From Actinomycetes bacterium (GTDB lineage: Bacteria; Actinomycetota; Acidimicrobiia; Acidimicrobiales; SZUA-35), in contig JAJRXF010000095.1 in the NCBI GenBank assembly GCA_024276425.1, positions 20,207 to 84,206 on the forward strand: a stretch of DNA of 64,000 nt. The letters are read 5' to 3'. Below the pieces are notes generated by a model. It was not told the DNA's origin. It saw only the letters and a program-made list of their open reading frames with translations, and searched no databases. Shown here in pieces: positions 1-8,956 of this stretch. Both the position numbers and the translations under genes were made by a program. The stretch's first letter is position 1. Each line of letters starts with the position of its first letter.

Positions 1-430
1 GCTTCACGACATGAATACCCAACTCGAAACTCGCCTCGGCCCAATCCAGCCGACGTTCTGCCACAACGACCTGCTACCAGCGAACATCCTGGACGACGGC
101 TCCCGCTTGTGGCTCTTGGATTGGGAGTACGCCGGGTGGAACACCGCCATGTTCGACCTGGCCAACCTGGCGGCCAACGCCGAGTTCACTACCGGTCAGA
201 GCGACCATCTCCTCGAAGAATACTTCGGTGCGCCCCCAGACTCGCCCCAGCTCGACTCCTTCGCCGTTCTTGGCAGCGCGTCCCTACTTCGCGAGGGCCT
301 GTGGAGCCTGATCCAAGAACAACACTCCACCCTCGATTTCGACTTCGAAACCTATACCGATACACAGCTCACCCACTTGGAGGTGGCACGCCAAAACCTT
401 CAGCTGCATAGCCATCGAGAACGAACCTGA
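1..430 (+). CDS. Choline/ethanolamine kinase-like (APH family) phosphotransferase, C-terminal part, truncated by window edge
   Basis: Translation contains HNDLLPANIL...LWLLDWEYAGWNTAMFDLANLA, the catalytic HxDxxxxN and DWEYAG...DLA motifs of choline kinase/APH enzymes; reading frame is open to the window start. Confidence 0.85.
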   Translation, partial: LHDMNTQLETRLGPIQPTFCHNDLLPANILDDGSRLWLLDWEYAGWNTAMFDLANLAANAEFTTGQSDHLLEEYFGAPPDSPQLDSFAVLGSASLLREGLWSLIQEQHSTLDFDFETYTDTQLTHLEVARQNLQLHSHRERT

Positions 431-2919
431 TGCGAACAACACCCGTTCCGACTCGGGCCGAAGTGGTCATCATCGGGGGAGGAATTATCGGCTGCTCCAC
501 CGCCTTTCATCTGGCGAGAGCCGGGGTCACCGACGTGGTTTTACTGGAACGAGCCCAACTGACATCGGGGTCGACGTTCCATGCCGCAGGACTTGTTGGC
601 CAGCTACGTTCGTCTCGCAACGTCACCCAACTACTCAAGTACTCCGTCGAACTCTATGACCAACTGGAAGACCTCACCGGTCAAGCCACCGGCTGGAAAC
701 GTAACGGAGGACTCCGACTGGCTTGCACCACAGAGCGACTCATCGAGCTTCAGCGCAGCGCCACCACCGGTCGATCGTTCGGCCTCGATATCGAGATCGT
801 CTCCCCCGCCGAGGCCAATAACCTATGGCCGTTGCTCGACCCCTCCGATGTAGTAGGGGCCGCCTTCCTCCCTGGCGATGGACAGGCCAATCCCTCCGAC
901 ATCACCCAGGCACTGGCCCGAGGAGCACGCAAGGCCGGAGCTCTCATCATCGAGAACTGCAACGTGACCGGAATCGAAACCAAGGATGGTCGGGTTGCTG
1001 GTGTGGCAACCAGCGAAGGCGCTCTATCCGACGTCAACTACATTGAGTGCGAGAAAGTCGTGAACTGTGGCGGCCAATGGGCCCGCGATATTGGGGCGAT
1101 GGCCGGAGTCTCGGTTCCCCTCGTCTCCATGCAGCACCAGTACATCGTGACCGAGCAGATCGAAGACATCAACGACACTCTGCCCACCCTTCGTGATCCA
1201 GATCGACTGGTCTACTTTAAGGAAGAGGTGGGCGGCCTGGTCATGGGAGGATATGAAGCCGATCCCCTCACCTGGGGCGAAAACGGAATCCCCGCCGACT
1301 TCAACAACCGAATATTGCCGTCGGATTGGGAACACTTCGAGCCCCTATTGGCCCAGGCGGTGAAGCGAGTCCCGGCCCTGGAAACGGTCGGGATTCGCAA
1401 ACTCATTAACGGGCCGGAGAGCTTCACCCCCGATGGAAACTTCATCCTGGGTGAAGCCCCCGAGGTTCGCGGCTTTTTTGTTGGTGCAGGCTTCAACGCG
1501 TTCGGAATCGCCGCCGGTGGCGGTGCAGGTAAGGCGTTGGCCGAGTGGGTCCAGGCTGGCGAACAGCCGGTCGACCTCTGGCCGGTCGATATCCGTCGAT
1601 TCGGCAGGGTTCATCACGATGTCGACTGGGTCAGAAGTCGCACAACGGAGATGTACGCCAAGCACTACACCATGTCCTGGCCCCACGAAGAACACACCAG
1701 CGCTCGACTCATCCTGGTGTCCCCGCTCTTTGACACGCTGGTCGAGGCGGGGGCTTGTTTTGGTTCAAAGCTCGGTTGGGAGCGTCCAAACTGGTTCGCC
1801 ACTGCTGGTGAGGATCCGATCGACAAGTACTCCTTCGGTCGACAGAACTGGTTTGAGGCGGTCGGTCGAGAACACGCGGGGTGCAGGGAACGGGCCGTGT
1901 TATTTGATCAAAGTTCGTTTGCGAAGTTCTTTGTTGAGGGGCCCGACGCTGAGTCGGCACTCCAGCGGATGTGTAGCAACGATGTTGGTCGACCCCCTGG
2001 CAAGCTCACCTACACCCAACTACTCAATGATCGTGGTGGGATCGAGTGTGACCTCACGGTTTCCCGGCTGGCCGATGACCGTTTTTACATTGTCACAGGC
2101 ACCGGATTTCGAACCCGGGACCTGGACTGGATCACCGGCAGCATTCCGTCCGGATCAGACGTGGCCGTTCGGGACGTGACTGAGGATTTGGCGGTCCTGA
2201 GCCTGATGGGACCCAACGCTCGTGACGTCCTGCAGCCGGTGATCGACACCGATGTTTCCGGCCAAGCCTTCCCCTTTGGTTCGGTGGTCGAGCTAGCCGT
2301 TGCTGGTTGTCCCGTGACCGCCCTACGGGTTACCTATGTGGGTGAGCTCGGCTGGGAACTCCATGTGGACCGGGCCAACACCTCGGTGGTCTACCAAGCG
2401 TTGATGTCGGCCGGTCGAGCATTCGGTATTGCCAATGCTGGGTATCGAGCGATCGAGTCGCTGCGATTAGAGAAGGGCTATCGGGCCTGGGGCAGTGATA
2501 TCGGCCCCGACCACACGCCGATCGAGGCCGGTATGGGCTGGGCGGTCAAGCTCTCTTGCGACATCGCGTTTCGAGGCCGCAATGCCCTGGAACGCCAACG
2601 GCTCGATGGCGTGACGAAGCGACTGACCTGCTTCACCGTTGATGATCCGGAGGTGACCCTGCTTGGCCGGGAGACCATCTATCGCGATGGTGAACGGGTT
2701 GGTTGGTTGACGAGTGGTGGCTGGGGCTACACCGTGGAGACCAACATTGGGTACGGCTATGTCCGTTCTGCGGTCGCCGGAATAGGCGAACCGGTCATCG
2801 TTGACACTGACTATTTGCGCGCCGGTTCCTACGAACTGGAGGTGGCAACCCGACGAATCCCCTGCCAACTCCGACTCGGAGTCCTCTATGACCCTAAATT
2901 GGAGAAGGTCCGGTGCTAG
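430..2919 (+). CDS. FAD-dependent oxidoreductase with C-terminal GcvT/aminomethyltransferase domain (sarcosine/dimethylglycine dehydrogenase-like)
   Basis: N-terminal VVIIGGGIIGCSTAFHLA dinucleotide-binding motif, DAO-type body, C-terminal GcvT-like half (FVEGPDAESALQRMCSNDV...YVGELGWELHV). 829 aa. Confidence 0.9.
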   Translation: MRTTPVPTRAEVVIIGGGIIGCSTAFHLARAGVTDVVLLERAQLTSGSTFHAAGLVGQLRSSRNVTQLLKYSVELYDQLEDLTGQATGWKRNGGLRLACTTERLIELQRSATTGRSFGLDIEIVSPAEANNLWPLLDPSDVVGAAFLPGDGQANPSDITQALARGARKAGALIIENCNVTGIETKDGRVAGVATSEGALSDVNYIECEKVVNCGGQWARDIGAMAGVSVPLVSMQHQYIVTEQIEDINDTLPTLRDPDRLVYFKEEVGGLVMGGYEADPLTWGENGIPADFNNRILPSDWEHFEPLLAQAVKRVPALETVGIRKLINGPESFTPDGNFILGEAPEVRGFFVGAGFNAFGIAAGGGAGKALAEWVQAGEQPVDLWPVDIRRFGRVHHDVDWVRSRTTEMYAKHYTMSWPHEEHTSARLILVSPLFDTLVEAGACFGSKLGWERPNWFATAGEDPIDKYSFGRQNWFEAVGREHAGCRERAVLFDQSSFAKFFVEGPDAESALQRMCSNDVGRPPGKLTYTQLLNDRGGIECDLTVSRLADDRFYIVTGTGFRTRDLDWITGSIPSGSDVAVRDVTEDLAVLSLMGPNARDVLQPVIDTDVSGQAFPFGSVVELAVAGCPVTALRVTYVGELGWELHVDRANTSVVYQALMSAGRAFGIANAGYRAIESLRLEKGYRAWGSDIGPDHTPIEAGMGWAVKLSCDIAFRGRNALERQRLDGVTKRLTCFTVDDPEVTLLGRETIYRDGERVGWLTSGGWGYTVETNIGYGYVRSAVAGIGEPVIVDTDYLRAGSYELEVATRRIPCQLRLGVLYDPKLEKVRC

Positions 2920-2934
2920 CGCGTGGCCGGACCG

Positions 2935-3678
2935 TCAGTCAATCACCCGAAGAATCGGGCCGCGGTCAAAAGGTGGGCTTCGATGACCACTGGCCATGGT
3001 GACCACCTGAGCTGGTACCGAGATATCGGCCAGAAAAAGGTGACCCGCTTCGGCTCTTCCTCGCAAACCTTGCTTGGGGAGACAGAGGGTGAGAGTGGCA
3101 TCGGCCCGCACAATCAAACCTTCGCTGTCGCCCGGGGTTGTCGGGTCCTCCCGGGTGTCGCTGATGAGCCCGGAGGGAACGTCGAGGCTGAGAACCTTGG
3201 TCGTGTTCACGTTCACTCGTTCAGCCAGGTCAAGGGAAGTGCCGCGGAGCGGGCCCTCGAGGCCATAGCCGACCATGGCGTCAATCACCAGGTTCGCGGC
3301 ATGCAGGCTTTCGGGTGCCAGAACCCCATCGGTGACACTAATTCCAAGCCAGTCCACCGCCGCCAGCTGATGGGCCGGGACCTCTCCCATTCGGTCACGT
3401 CTGGAACTAAGAACAACAAGTACCTCGACTGCGGCGTTGCACAGGTGCCGGGCAGCCACCAATCCACCACCACCATTTCCACCCGACCCGACCAGGACGA
3501 CGACCCGCTTTGGAGCGAACTCCTGGATGGCAACCTCGGCTAGAGACCGGCCCGCGTTCTCCATCATCTGAGCCAACGACACCTTGGCGTACTGGATCGT
3601 AAGACGATCAATCTCAGTCATCATCGCCGCATCGATCCATGTCAATTCCTCGGCCACCGCGGCCGGCCACATGCTCAT
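2935..3678 (-). CDS. nnrE: NAD(P)H-hydrate epimerase (YjeF N-terminal domain)
   Basis: AMMTEIDRLTIQY...MMENAGRSLAEVA...VLVGSGGNGGGGLVAARHL...DAMVGYGLEGPLRG typical of YjeF_N; no fused dehydratase domain. Confidence 0.85.
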   Translation of the reverse strand: MSMWPAAVAEELTWIDAAMMTEIDRLTIQYAKVSLAQMMENAGRSLAEVAIQEFAPKRVVVLVGSGGNGGGGLVAARHLCNAAVEVLVVLSSRRDRMGEVPAHQLAAVDWLGISVTDGVLAPESLHAANLVIDAMVGYGLEGPLRGTSLDLAERVNVNTTKVLSLDVPSGLISDTREDPTTPGDSEGLIVRADATLTLCLPKQGLRGRAEAGHLFLADISVPAQVVTMASGHRSPPFDRGPILRVID

Positions 3679-3871
3679 GATCAGAGACTAGGCCACCTCG
3701 GTCAGAGGGTGAGAACCGATGTCAGGCTCTGCCCTTTGGAGTCACTCCGTGTCAGCATATGGATCCCGCCGACCGCCATCTTCAAGAAGGAGATTCTCGA
3801 CCGATTTCAGATCGCCGGCACCCGAGCCATAATTCTCTGATCATCTCTTAGATATGTTTATTTCGCTCTTT

Positions 3872-3890
3872 TCTAATTTTACATATTAGA
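3872..3890. promoter_or_regulatory. AT-rich inverted repeat TCTAAT-N7-ATTAGA upstream of DUF222 gene
   Basis: Perfect 6-bp arms read directly from sequence, within an AT-rich island in otherwise GC-rich DNA. Confidence 0.35.
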
Positions 3891-3905
3891 ATAAGGAACA
3901 TTTGT

Positions 3906-5141
3906 TTGCAGTCTGGAGAAATGGAACCGGGTGATCTCCACGAACAACTCACCAATCTCGCCAACCTCGACCCTGCGGAGTTGACCGACGCGGAACTCTT
4001 TGCTCAGCTTCGCAAGATTGAAGAACTTGATGGCCTGATCCATGGTCACGCCATGCGTTTTCAGGCTGCTGCGGTCGATCGCAAGGTGCACAAAGTGCGC
4101 CACTACCGGAGCGCAGCAACGGGACTTTCGGCCGAAACTCGTCTCTGCTCAAGAACCTGCGCCAGCCATCTCAATCTGGCCGACCATGTGGTTAACAACC
4201 TGCCCAAGATCCATCGCTCCTATGTCGCCGGAGTACTCAACACCGACCAGGTGAACCTCATCCACCGGCTCACCAATCATCCGGACTTCCTTCAGGCAGC
4301 CATCCGAGATCAGAATCTTTTTATCGACTGGGCCAATGAGTCTTGGGCAGCCTTCAATCGCAACATGCGTACCTGGGCTGAGTACAACGATCCAACCGAC
4401 CCTCAAGACATCGATCGTCGAGCCGAAGCTAGCCGCCGCCTCCTTTGGGGCCTGGGATTGGACAAGACCATTCTGGGTGAGTTTTCGATGCCCAATGACA
4501 CCTTCGAGCAGTTCCTCGCCATCGTGCAACCGGTGTATGACAAGCTCTTCCACCAAGAATGCGCCCAAGCCAAGGCCACCCTAGATATCGAAGAATCGGA
4601 CACCAACGACGGTCATCTCGATGCCCATCTCAATCTGGCCAGGACCGATAAGCAGCGCTGGCTCGACGCACTTATGATTGTCTTGCGAGTGGGTGGATGT
4701 CACATCTACAAGCTCGAATCCTCCGTCGACGGTACCGGGCTCGATGTTTCTCTTAACGACCTCGATCCCGGTGTCACCACCGAGGTCATCATCATCTGCG
4801 ACCAGGAAACATTGACTCGCCAAATAGCAGAAGTCGAGGGAGTGGCACTTCCCAAACGAGACCCACAATCCGTGGCCAACTACCGGTGCGAAACCCTCTC
4901 CGGTCTACCAATCACACCAACCACTGCATTCAAGACTCTGGAACTCAACCACTTCCGCCGGATGGTCAACAAGCCCGGCGACCTCGACTTCACCCTGTCG
5001 AAACGGTCCCGATACTTCGCCGGACCCAAACGAACAGGCCTCACCGTCCCAGCCAACGGCCAGATTCGATGTGGTCCGTACAATCGGCACAAGACACGGC
5101 TGGAAGCTCGCGGGCTGTGGGCTCAGGCCAAGGCGGCCTGA
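3906..5141 (+). CDS. DUF222 / 13E12-type HNH protein with the HNH catalytic core apparently missing
   Basis: N-terminal DUF222-like region; C-terminus SRYFAGPKRTGLTVPANGQIRCGPYNRHKTRLEARG joins the sequence that normally precedes the HNH core directly to the sequence that normally ends it. Confidence 0.7.
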   Translation: MQSGEMEPGDLHEQLTNLANLDPAELTDAELFAQLRKIEELDGLIHGHAMRFQAAAVDRKVHKVRHYRSAATGLSAETRLCSRTCASHLNLADHVVNNLPKIHRSYVAGVLNTDQVNLIHRLTNHPDFLQAAIRDQNLFIDWANESWAAFNRNMRTWAEYNDPTDPQDIDRRAEASRRLLWGLGLDKTILGEFSMPNDTFEQFLAIVQPVYDKLFHQECAQAKATLDIEESDTNDGHLDAHLNLARTDKQRWLDALMIVLRVGGCHIYKLESSVDGTGLDVSLNDLDPGVTTEVIIICDQETLTRQIAEVEGVALPKRDPQSVANYRCETLSGLPITPTTAFKTLELNHFRRMVNKPGDLDFTLSKRSRYFAGPKRTGLTVPANGQIRCGPYNRHKTRLEARGLWAQAKAA

Positions 5142-5158
5142 CAGGTCCTGACCTCAGT

Positions 5159-6916
5159 TCAGGGCTCGCACCGAACAAGGTTCCGGCCATCATGCTTCGC
5201 GCGGTACAGGGCAGCGTCGGCTCTATCCACGATGTCGCTAATGGAACCTGTGGTGGTATCAGCGATACCAGCCGAGACCGTCAACTGCCCCCCAGGCTGG
5301 TCGGAGGACCCGGGGATCTGAGCAGCAGAAACCGCCTCACGAACACGCTCGGCAACCACCTTGGCTTCTTTGGCGGTGACACCAGGAAGAATGACGCAGA
5401 ACTCCTCTCCCCCGTAGCGATAGACGCCGTCTTCGGGCCGCACATTCTCAGACAGGACCCTGGCCACCACACGAAGAGCCTCATCACCCGCAGTGTGGCC
5501 ATTTTGATCATTGAAGACCTTGAAATGGTCGATGTCGATCATCAAATATGACAGGGTTGATTCCCGGGCGAAATCGGAAAGGTCTCGATCTAGGCATCGG
5601 CGGTTCTTGAGCCCAGTAAGTGGCTCGATGTCAACAAGGCGCGAGGTCGAGCCATGGGTTGAGGCAGCCTGGATGGCCGAACCGGCAAGTGGGACCAGCA
5701 TCTCCAAGGCCTCAATGTCATTTCGGGAGAACGGCTCTGCCGCTGAGCGGGTAACCAACACCGCTCCAATGATTGCTCCGCTCGCGATGATCGGAACAAT
5801 CGCTGTGGCAATGGGTCCACCACCGATGAGCGGATCATCCACGGTGACCGAGGCCAACGACCGACCGGTCTCGACAACACGGCATAGGACACTCTCGTTT
5901 AGACCCTCCAACCTAAAGAGGTCCTCCGGCTGGCCTTCAGCCGCCACCAACTCGCCCTGATCCCGAAGGACAAACAGACCAGCCTCGGCTGCAACCAAAC
6001 GGCGGGCCTCAGCCAGAGCGATCTTGGCGATCTCCTTGGAGTCCAATGAAGATGTCATGCGGCGACTGGCGTCTAACAGCCCGTCGAACTCAGCGAGTCC
6101 GGACACTGATGAAGCGCTGTTGTGCTTAGCGTTCACTCGCACCTTGCGAACCCAAAGCCCAACCAGAGCAAAGCCGACCACGATGCCAGCTATTGGCAGG
6201 AGCAGGTCAGAGTCCGGAGCGACGGTGCTGGCCGGCCCAGGAGTAGCCGTGGCGGCCGGGCCAGGAGTAGCCGTGGCGGCCGGGCCAGGAGTAGCCGTGG
6301 CGGCCGGAAGCTCCAGCAGAGAGTTCTGTGGCGGCGCCAAGCTGTCAGCATCGCCTTCCTGCAAGTCAAGCCGATCCAGAAACGCCCGGATGACCACGGC
6401 GGGATCGATCTCCTCAATCCTCACTCGCCCACTGGAGTCGCGGCTCAAAAGGTCTGCCAGTCCATCAAGCCAGGGCAGCGGGTCAAGGAGTTCTTCTTCA
6501 CCAGCTAGAACGGCCTCGAACTCGACACTGTCGACCTCGTCGGCGATCTCGCGAAGCTCACTTCTCAACGCCACCCCACTGCGGGTCAGATCACCAAGGA
6601 GTAGAGCCCAGTCCTCGGCAAAAAACTCAAGACCCAGAACGTGATCTTGGCGAGTCGACCCTGGAAACTGAGCGACCCTGCGCACCTCTTGCAAAACCTC
6701 ATCGGCCTCTGGGACGTTGGACTCGAACGCGTTGAGTTCAACAAGGGAGGCAATGGAAAGAACAAGTTCGTAGGAGGCATCCTCGATCAGGAACTGGATC
6801 TCTTGATCAACCGTCTCGGCGTCCGCTTCATCCCCCTCGGCGCCAGCAATCCCGGGCACAGCCAAGAACGCGAGTACCGCTCCCATGACAAGCAACACTC
6901 TTGACCTAGGTCCCAT
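5159..6916 (-). CDS. Membrane-anchored GAF-GGDEF diguanylate cyclase with signal peptide
   Basis: RYGGEEF active site, RPED at I-site spacing, LKNRRCLDRDL, GAF-like region, N-terminal signal sequence, and a TM segment after an ATATPGPA repeat linker. Confidence 0.9.
   Translation of the reverse strand: MGPRSRVLLVMGAVLAFLAVPGIAGAEGDEADAETVDQEIQFLIEDASYELVLSIASLVELNAFESNVPEADEVLQEVRRVAQFPGSTRQDHVLGLEFFAEDWALLLGDLTRSGVALRSELREIADEVDSVEFEAVLAGEEELLDPLPWLDGLADLLSRDSSGRVRIEEIDPAVVIRAFLDRLDLQEGDADSLAPPQNSLLELPAATATPGPAATATPGPAATATPGPASTVAPDSDLLLPIAGIVVGFALVGLWVRKVRVNAKHNSASSVSGLAEFDGLLDASRRMTSSLDSKEIAKIALAEARRLVAAEAGLFVLRDQGELVAAEGQPEDLFRLEGLNESVLCRVVETGRSLASVTVDDPLIGGGPIATAIVPIIASGAIIGAVLVTRSAAEPFSRNDIEALEMLVPLAGSAIQAASTHGSTSRLVDIEPLTGLKNRRCLDRDLSDFARESTLSYLMIDIDHFKVFNDQNGHTAGDEALRVVARVLSENVRPEDGVYRYGGEEFCVILPGVTAKEAKVVAERVREAVSAAQIPGSSDQPGGQLTVSAGIADTTTGSISDIVDRADAALYRAKHDGRNLVRCEP
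6231..6302. repeat. 3 x 24-bp tandem repeat (GCCGGSCCAGGAGTAGCCGTGGCG) encoding the ATATPGPA linker of the GGDEF protein
   Basis: Three consecutive 24-bp copies, one mismatch, in frame. Confidence 0.95.
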
Positions 6917-6946
6917 TGTCCTTGTATCGGCAGATTATTCGCAAGG

Positions 6947-8131
6947 TTGACTGGCCAATCTAGGCCAAATGGTCCAACCGCTAGGCTGTTCGCTGTGCCT
7001 GGACTCATCCAAGGTCGTTTCGCCAACCTCGCCGTTGTCCAACCCGGTGCTCCGCCGCGCCAACGGGATTGGATAATCTCAGCCCTTCTCGCGGCCATGG
7101 TTCTAGTCGAATTCGGCTTGAATCGATCCGGGTACCCCCTCATCGGGCTGATCTCGGCTGCAATTGCCATTGGACTACTCCCATGGCGGCGCCAGTTTCC
7201 GTTGCACACCACAATCCTTGCCTTCACCGCTGAAGCGGCTACCTCCGTGACCGCCTCGACGACAACAGGCGGGGATCCGTCAACCTTCGGGCATCTAGTA
7301 GCGGGGCTCATGCTGGTCTATGCCCTCTGTCGCTGGCTCCCACCGACCCGCGTGATTCTTGGGCTCATCACCGTTTCCTCCATCGTTCTTCTCTCGGAGT
7401 ACTTTGCCGGAGAGACCATTCTCAACAGTCTGGGCTTTCTAGTGCCTTGGCTGACCCTGACGCTGGTGGCCCTGGCAATGCGATACCGAGCGAGACTCAT
7501 TGCTCAACAGCATGAACAAGTTCGACTCAGTGAACGGACCGCATTGGCCCGAGAGCTTCACGACACTGTCGCCCACCACGTTTCCGCCATCGCCGTCCAG
7601 GCCCAAGCGGCTCAATTTGTCTCCAAGACCGACCCCTCCGCGGCCCTCAAGGCAATCACCACAATCGAGGAGGTCGCCAATCACACGATCGAAGAAATGC
7701 ATCGAGTAGTCGGCCTTCTTCGGACCGACGGGCAAGCGCTACCGGAATACGCTCGGCCTCGCCTCGACGACCTACTCGACCCCCATGGTCATCCCGCAAT
7801 CAGAGCGCATGGCGACACCGACATTTCGGACCTTCCCACCCCGATCCTGTCTGCGGTCTATCGCATCACTCAAGAGGCAATCACTAACGCACGAACTCAC
7901 AACCGAGGAGTGTCACGTGTCGATATCACCCTAACCCGAAGCACAAAGAGCCTGGAGCTAGTTATTCGCAACGACGGAACCCCATCGATGCGAAGCGGCG
8001 GCAGGGGTTTCGGTGTTATCGGAATGCGCGAACGTGCCGACGCCCTCGGTGGCACCCTTGGTTCTGGGCCCGAGTCGCCCAATGGCTGGCGAACAACGGC
8101 GAGTTTTCCCCTAGGCAAGCTCTCGAAGTGA
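6947..8131 (+). CDS. Sensor histidine kinase, HisKA_3 type (NarL/DesK-like); start codon uncertain
   Basis: ARELHDTVAHHVSAIAVQAQ H-box, N-terminal TM helices, HATPase motifs TQEAITNARTHN and GRGFGVIGMRERADALGG. Confidence 0.9.
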   Translation: MTGQSRPNGPTARLFAVPGLIQGRFANLAVVQPGAPPRQRDWIISALLAAMVLVEFGLNRSGYPLIGLISAAIAIGLLPWRRQFPLHTTILAFTAEAATSVTASTTTGGDPSTFGHLVAGLMLVYALCRWLPPTRVILGLITVSSIVLLSEYFAGETILNSLGFLVPWLTLTLVALAMRYRARLIAQQHEQVRLSERTALARELHDTVAHHVSAIAVQAQAAQFVSKTDPSAALKAITTIEEVANHTIEEMHRVVGLLRTDGQALPEYARPRLDDLLDPHGHPAIRAHGDTDISDLPTPILSAVYRITQEAITNARTHNRGVSRVDITLTRSTKSLELVIRNDGTPSMRSGGRGFGVIGMRERADALGGTLGSGPESPNGWRTTASFPLGKLSK

Positions 8132-8165
8132 TGACTTTCAATACCGACTCCGATCGATCTCGTCG

Positions 8166-8702
8166 ATGCCTGAGTTAGACAGGTCCGACTCTCGGTTTGA
8201 CTTAATCGTCGAGCTTTTTCGCAACCACGCCGACGCCGTCTACAACGTCGCCTATCGGATTGTGTGGAACCGGTCCGACGCTGAGGACGTTGTCCAAGCC
8301 ACCTTCATTCAGGTTTTCTTGAAGGTAGACCAACTAAGGGACTGGTCCAGGGCCCGTGGTTGGCTCTTGCAGATCGCCTACCGGCAAGCCCTCTCGATCC
8401 TGCGAAGAAGGAAAGAGGAGCCAACTGACCCCGCTGACCTAGCCGCTTATATAACCGCCGAGCAACGAACCTCCGAAGATGCGGTAAGCAACCAGATCCT
8501 TCGGGGGGAGCTAGCCGACACTATTCGCGACGCAATCAATGCGCTTCCGCAATCTTTGCGAATGGCCATTGTCTTGCGCGATGTTGAGGGACTAACCCTC
8601 GCCGAGGTTGCTGACGTATTAGACATCGGCCCATCGGCCACCAAAATGAGGGTCACACGGGGACGTCAACAACTCCGAGCGGACCTAGTGGGAAAAATCT
8701 GA
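8166..8702 (+). CDS. ECF-family RNA polymerase sigma factor
   Basis: Sigma70 region 2 (AYRIVWNRSDAEDVVQATFIQVF) and region 4 (LPQSLRMAIVLRDVEGLTLAEVADVLDIGPSATKMRVTRGRQQL). Confidence 0.95.
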   Translation: MPELDRSDSRFDLIVELFRNHADAVYNVAYRIVWNRSDAEDVVQATFIQVFLKVDQLRDWSRARGWLLQIAYRQALSILRRRKEEPTDPADLAAYITAEQRTSEDAVSNQILRGELADTIRDAINALPQSLRMAIVLRDVEGLTLAEVADVLDIGPSATKMRVTRGRQQLRADLVGKI

Positions 8703-8713
8703 AGGGAGCCGCC

Positions 8714-8953
8714 ATGCAATGCCACGAACTCGAAGCCAATCTCACAAGCTTTTTGGAAGGAGAACTTGACCAAGACACCGAAGCTGAAGCCCTGAAACAT
8801 CTTGCGACCTGCAGCCACTGCGAAACCGTCTTATCTGAGACCAGGTCGGTGATTGCTGCCTCCGCCGAATTTGGACAAGAACGGATGAGTCAATCGGCAC
8901 ACAAACGGCTGTTGAACTCCGTTCTCGATCAGTTGGGCGACCTAACCAACTAG
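8714..8953 (+). CDS. Small soluble ZAS-type (zf-HC2) anti-sigma factor
   Basis: 79 aa with H-x3-C-x2-C (HLATCSHC) preceded by MQCHELEANLTSFLEGELD; follows sigma factor by 11 bp; no TM helix. Confidence 0.8.
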   Translation: MQCHELEANLTSFLEGELDQDTEAEALKHLATCSHCETVLSETRSVIAASAEFGQERMSQSAHKRLLNSVLDQLGDLTN

Positions 8954-8956
8954 ACG

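Noticed and set aside
1433-2179. 248-aa ORF in another frame inside the FAD oxidoreductase
   Set aside because: Low-complexity Ser/Arg/Pro translation typical of GC-rich shadow ORFs; the overlapping frame has clear homology.
2923-3543. 206-aa plus-strand ORF opposite nnrE
   Set aside because: Antisense to the NAD(P)H-hydrate epimerase; no domain signature.
3906-5141. Homing endonuclease/intein or active mobile element
   Set aside because: No intein splice motifs, no terminal inverted repeats or target-site duplication found by eye, and the HNH core is missing.
8118-8165. Remnant of a response regulator between the kinase and sigma genes
   Set aside because: The short frame (MTFNTDSDRSRRCLS*) shows no receiver-domain similarity; the gap is only ~35 bp.
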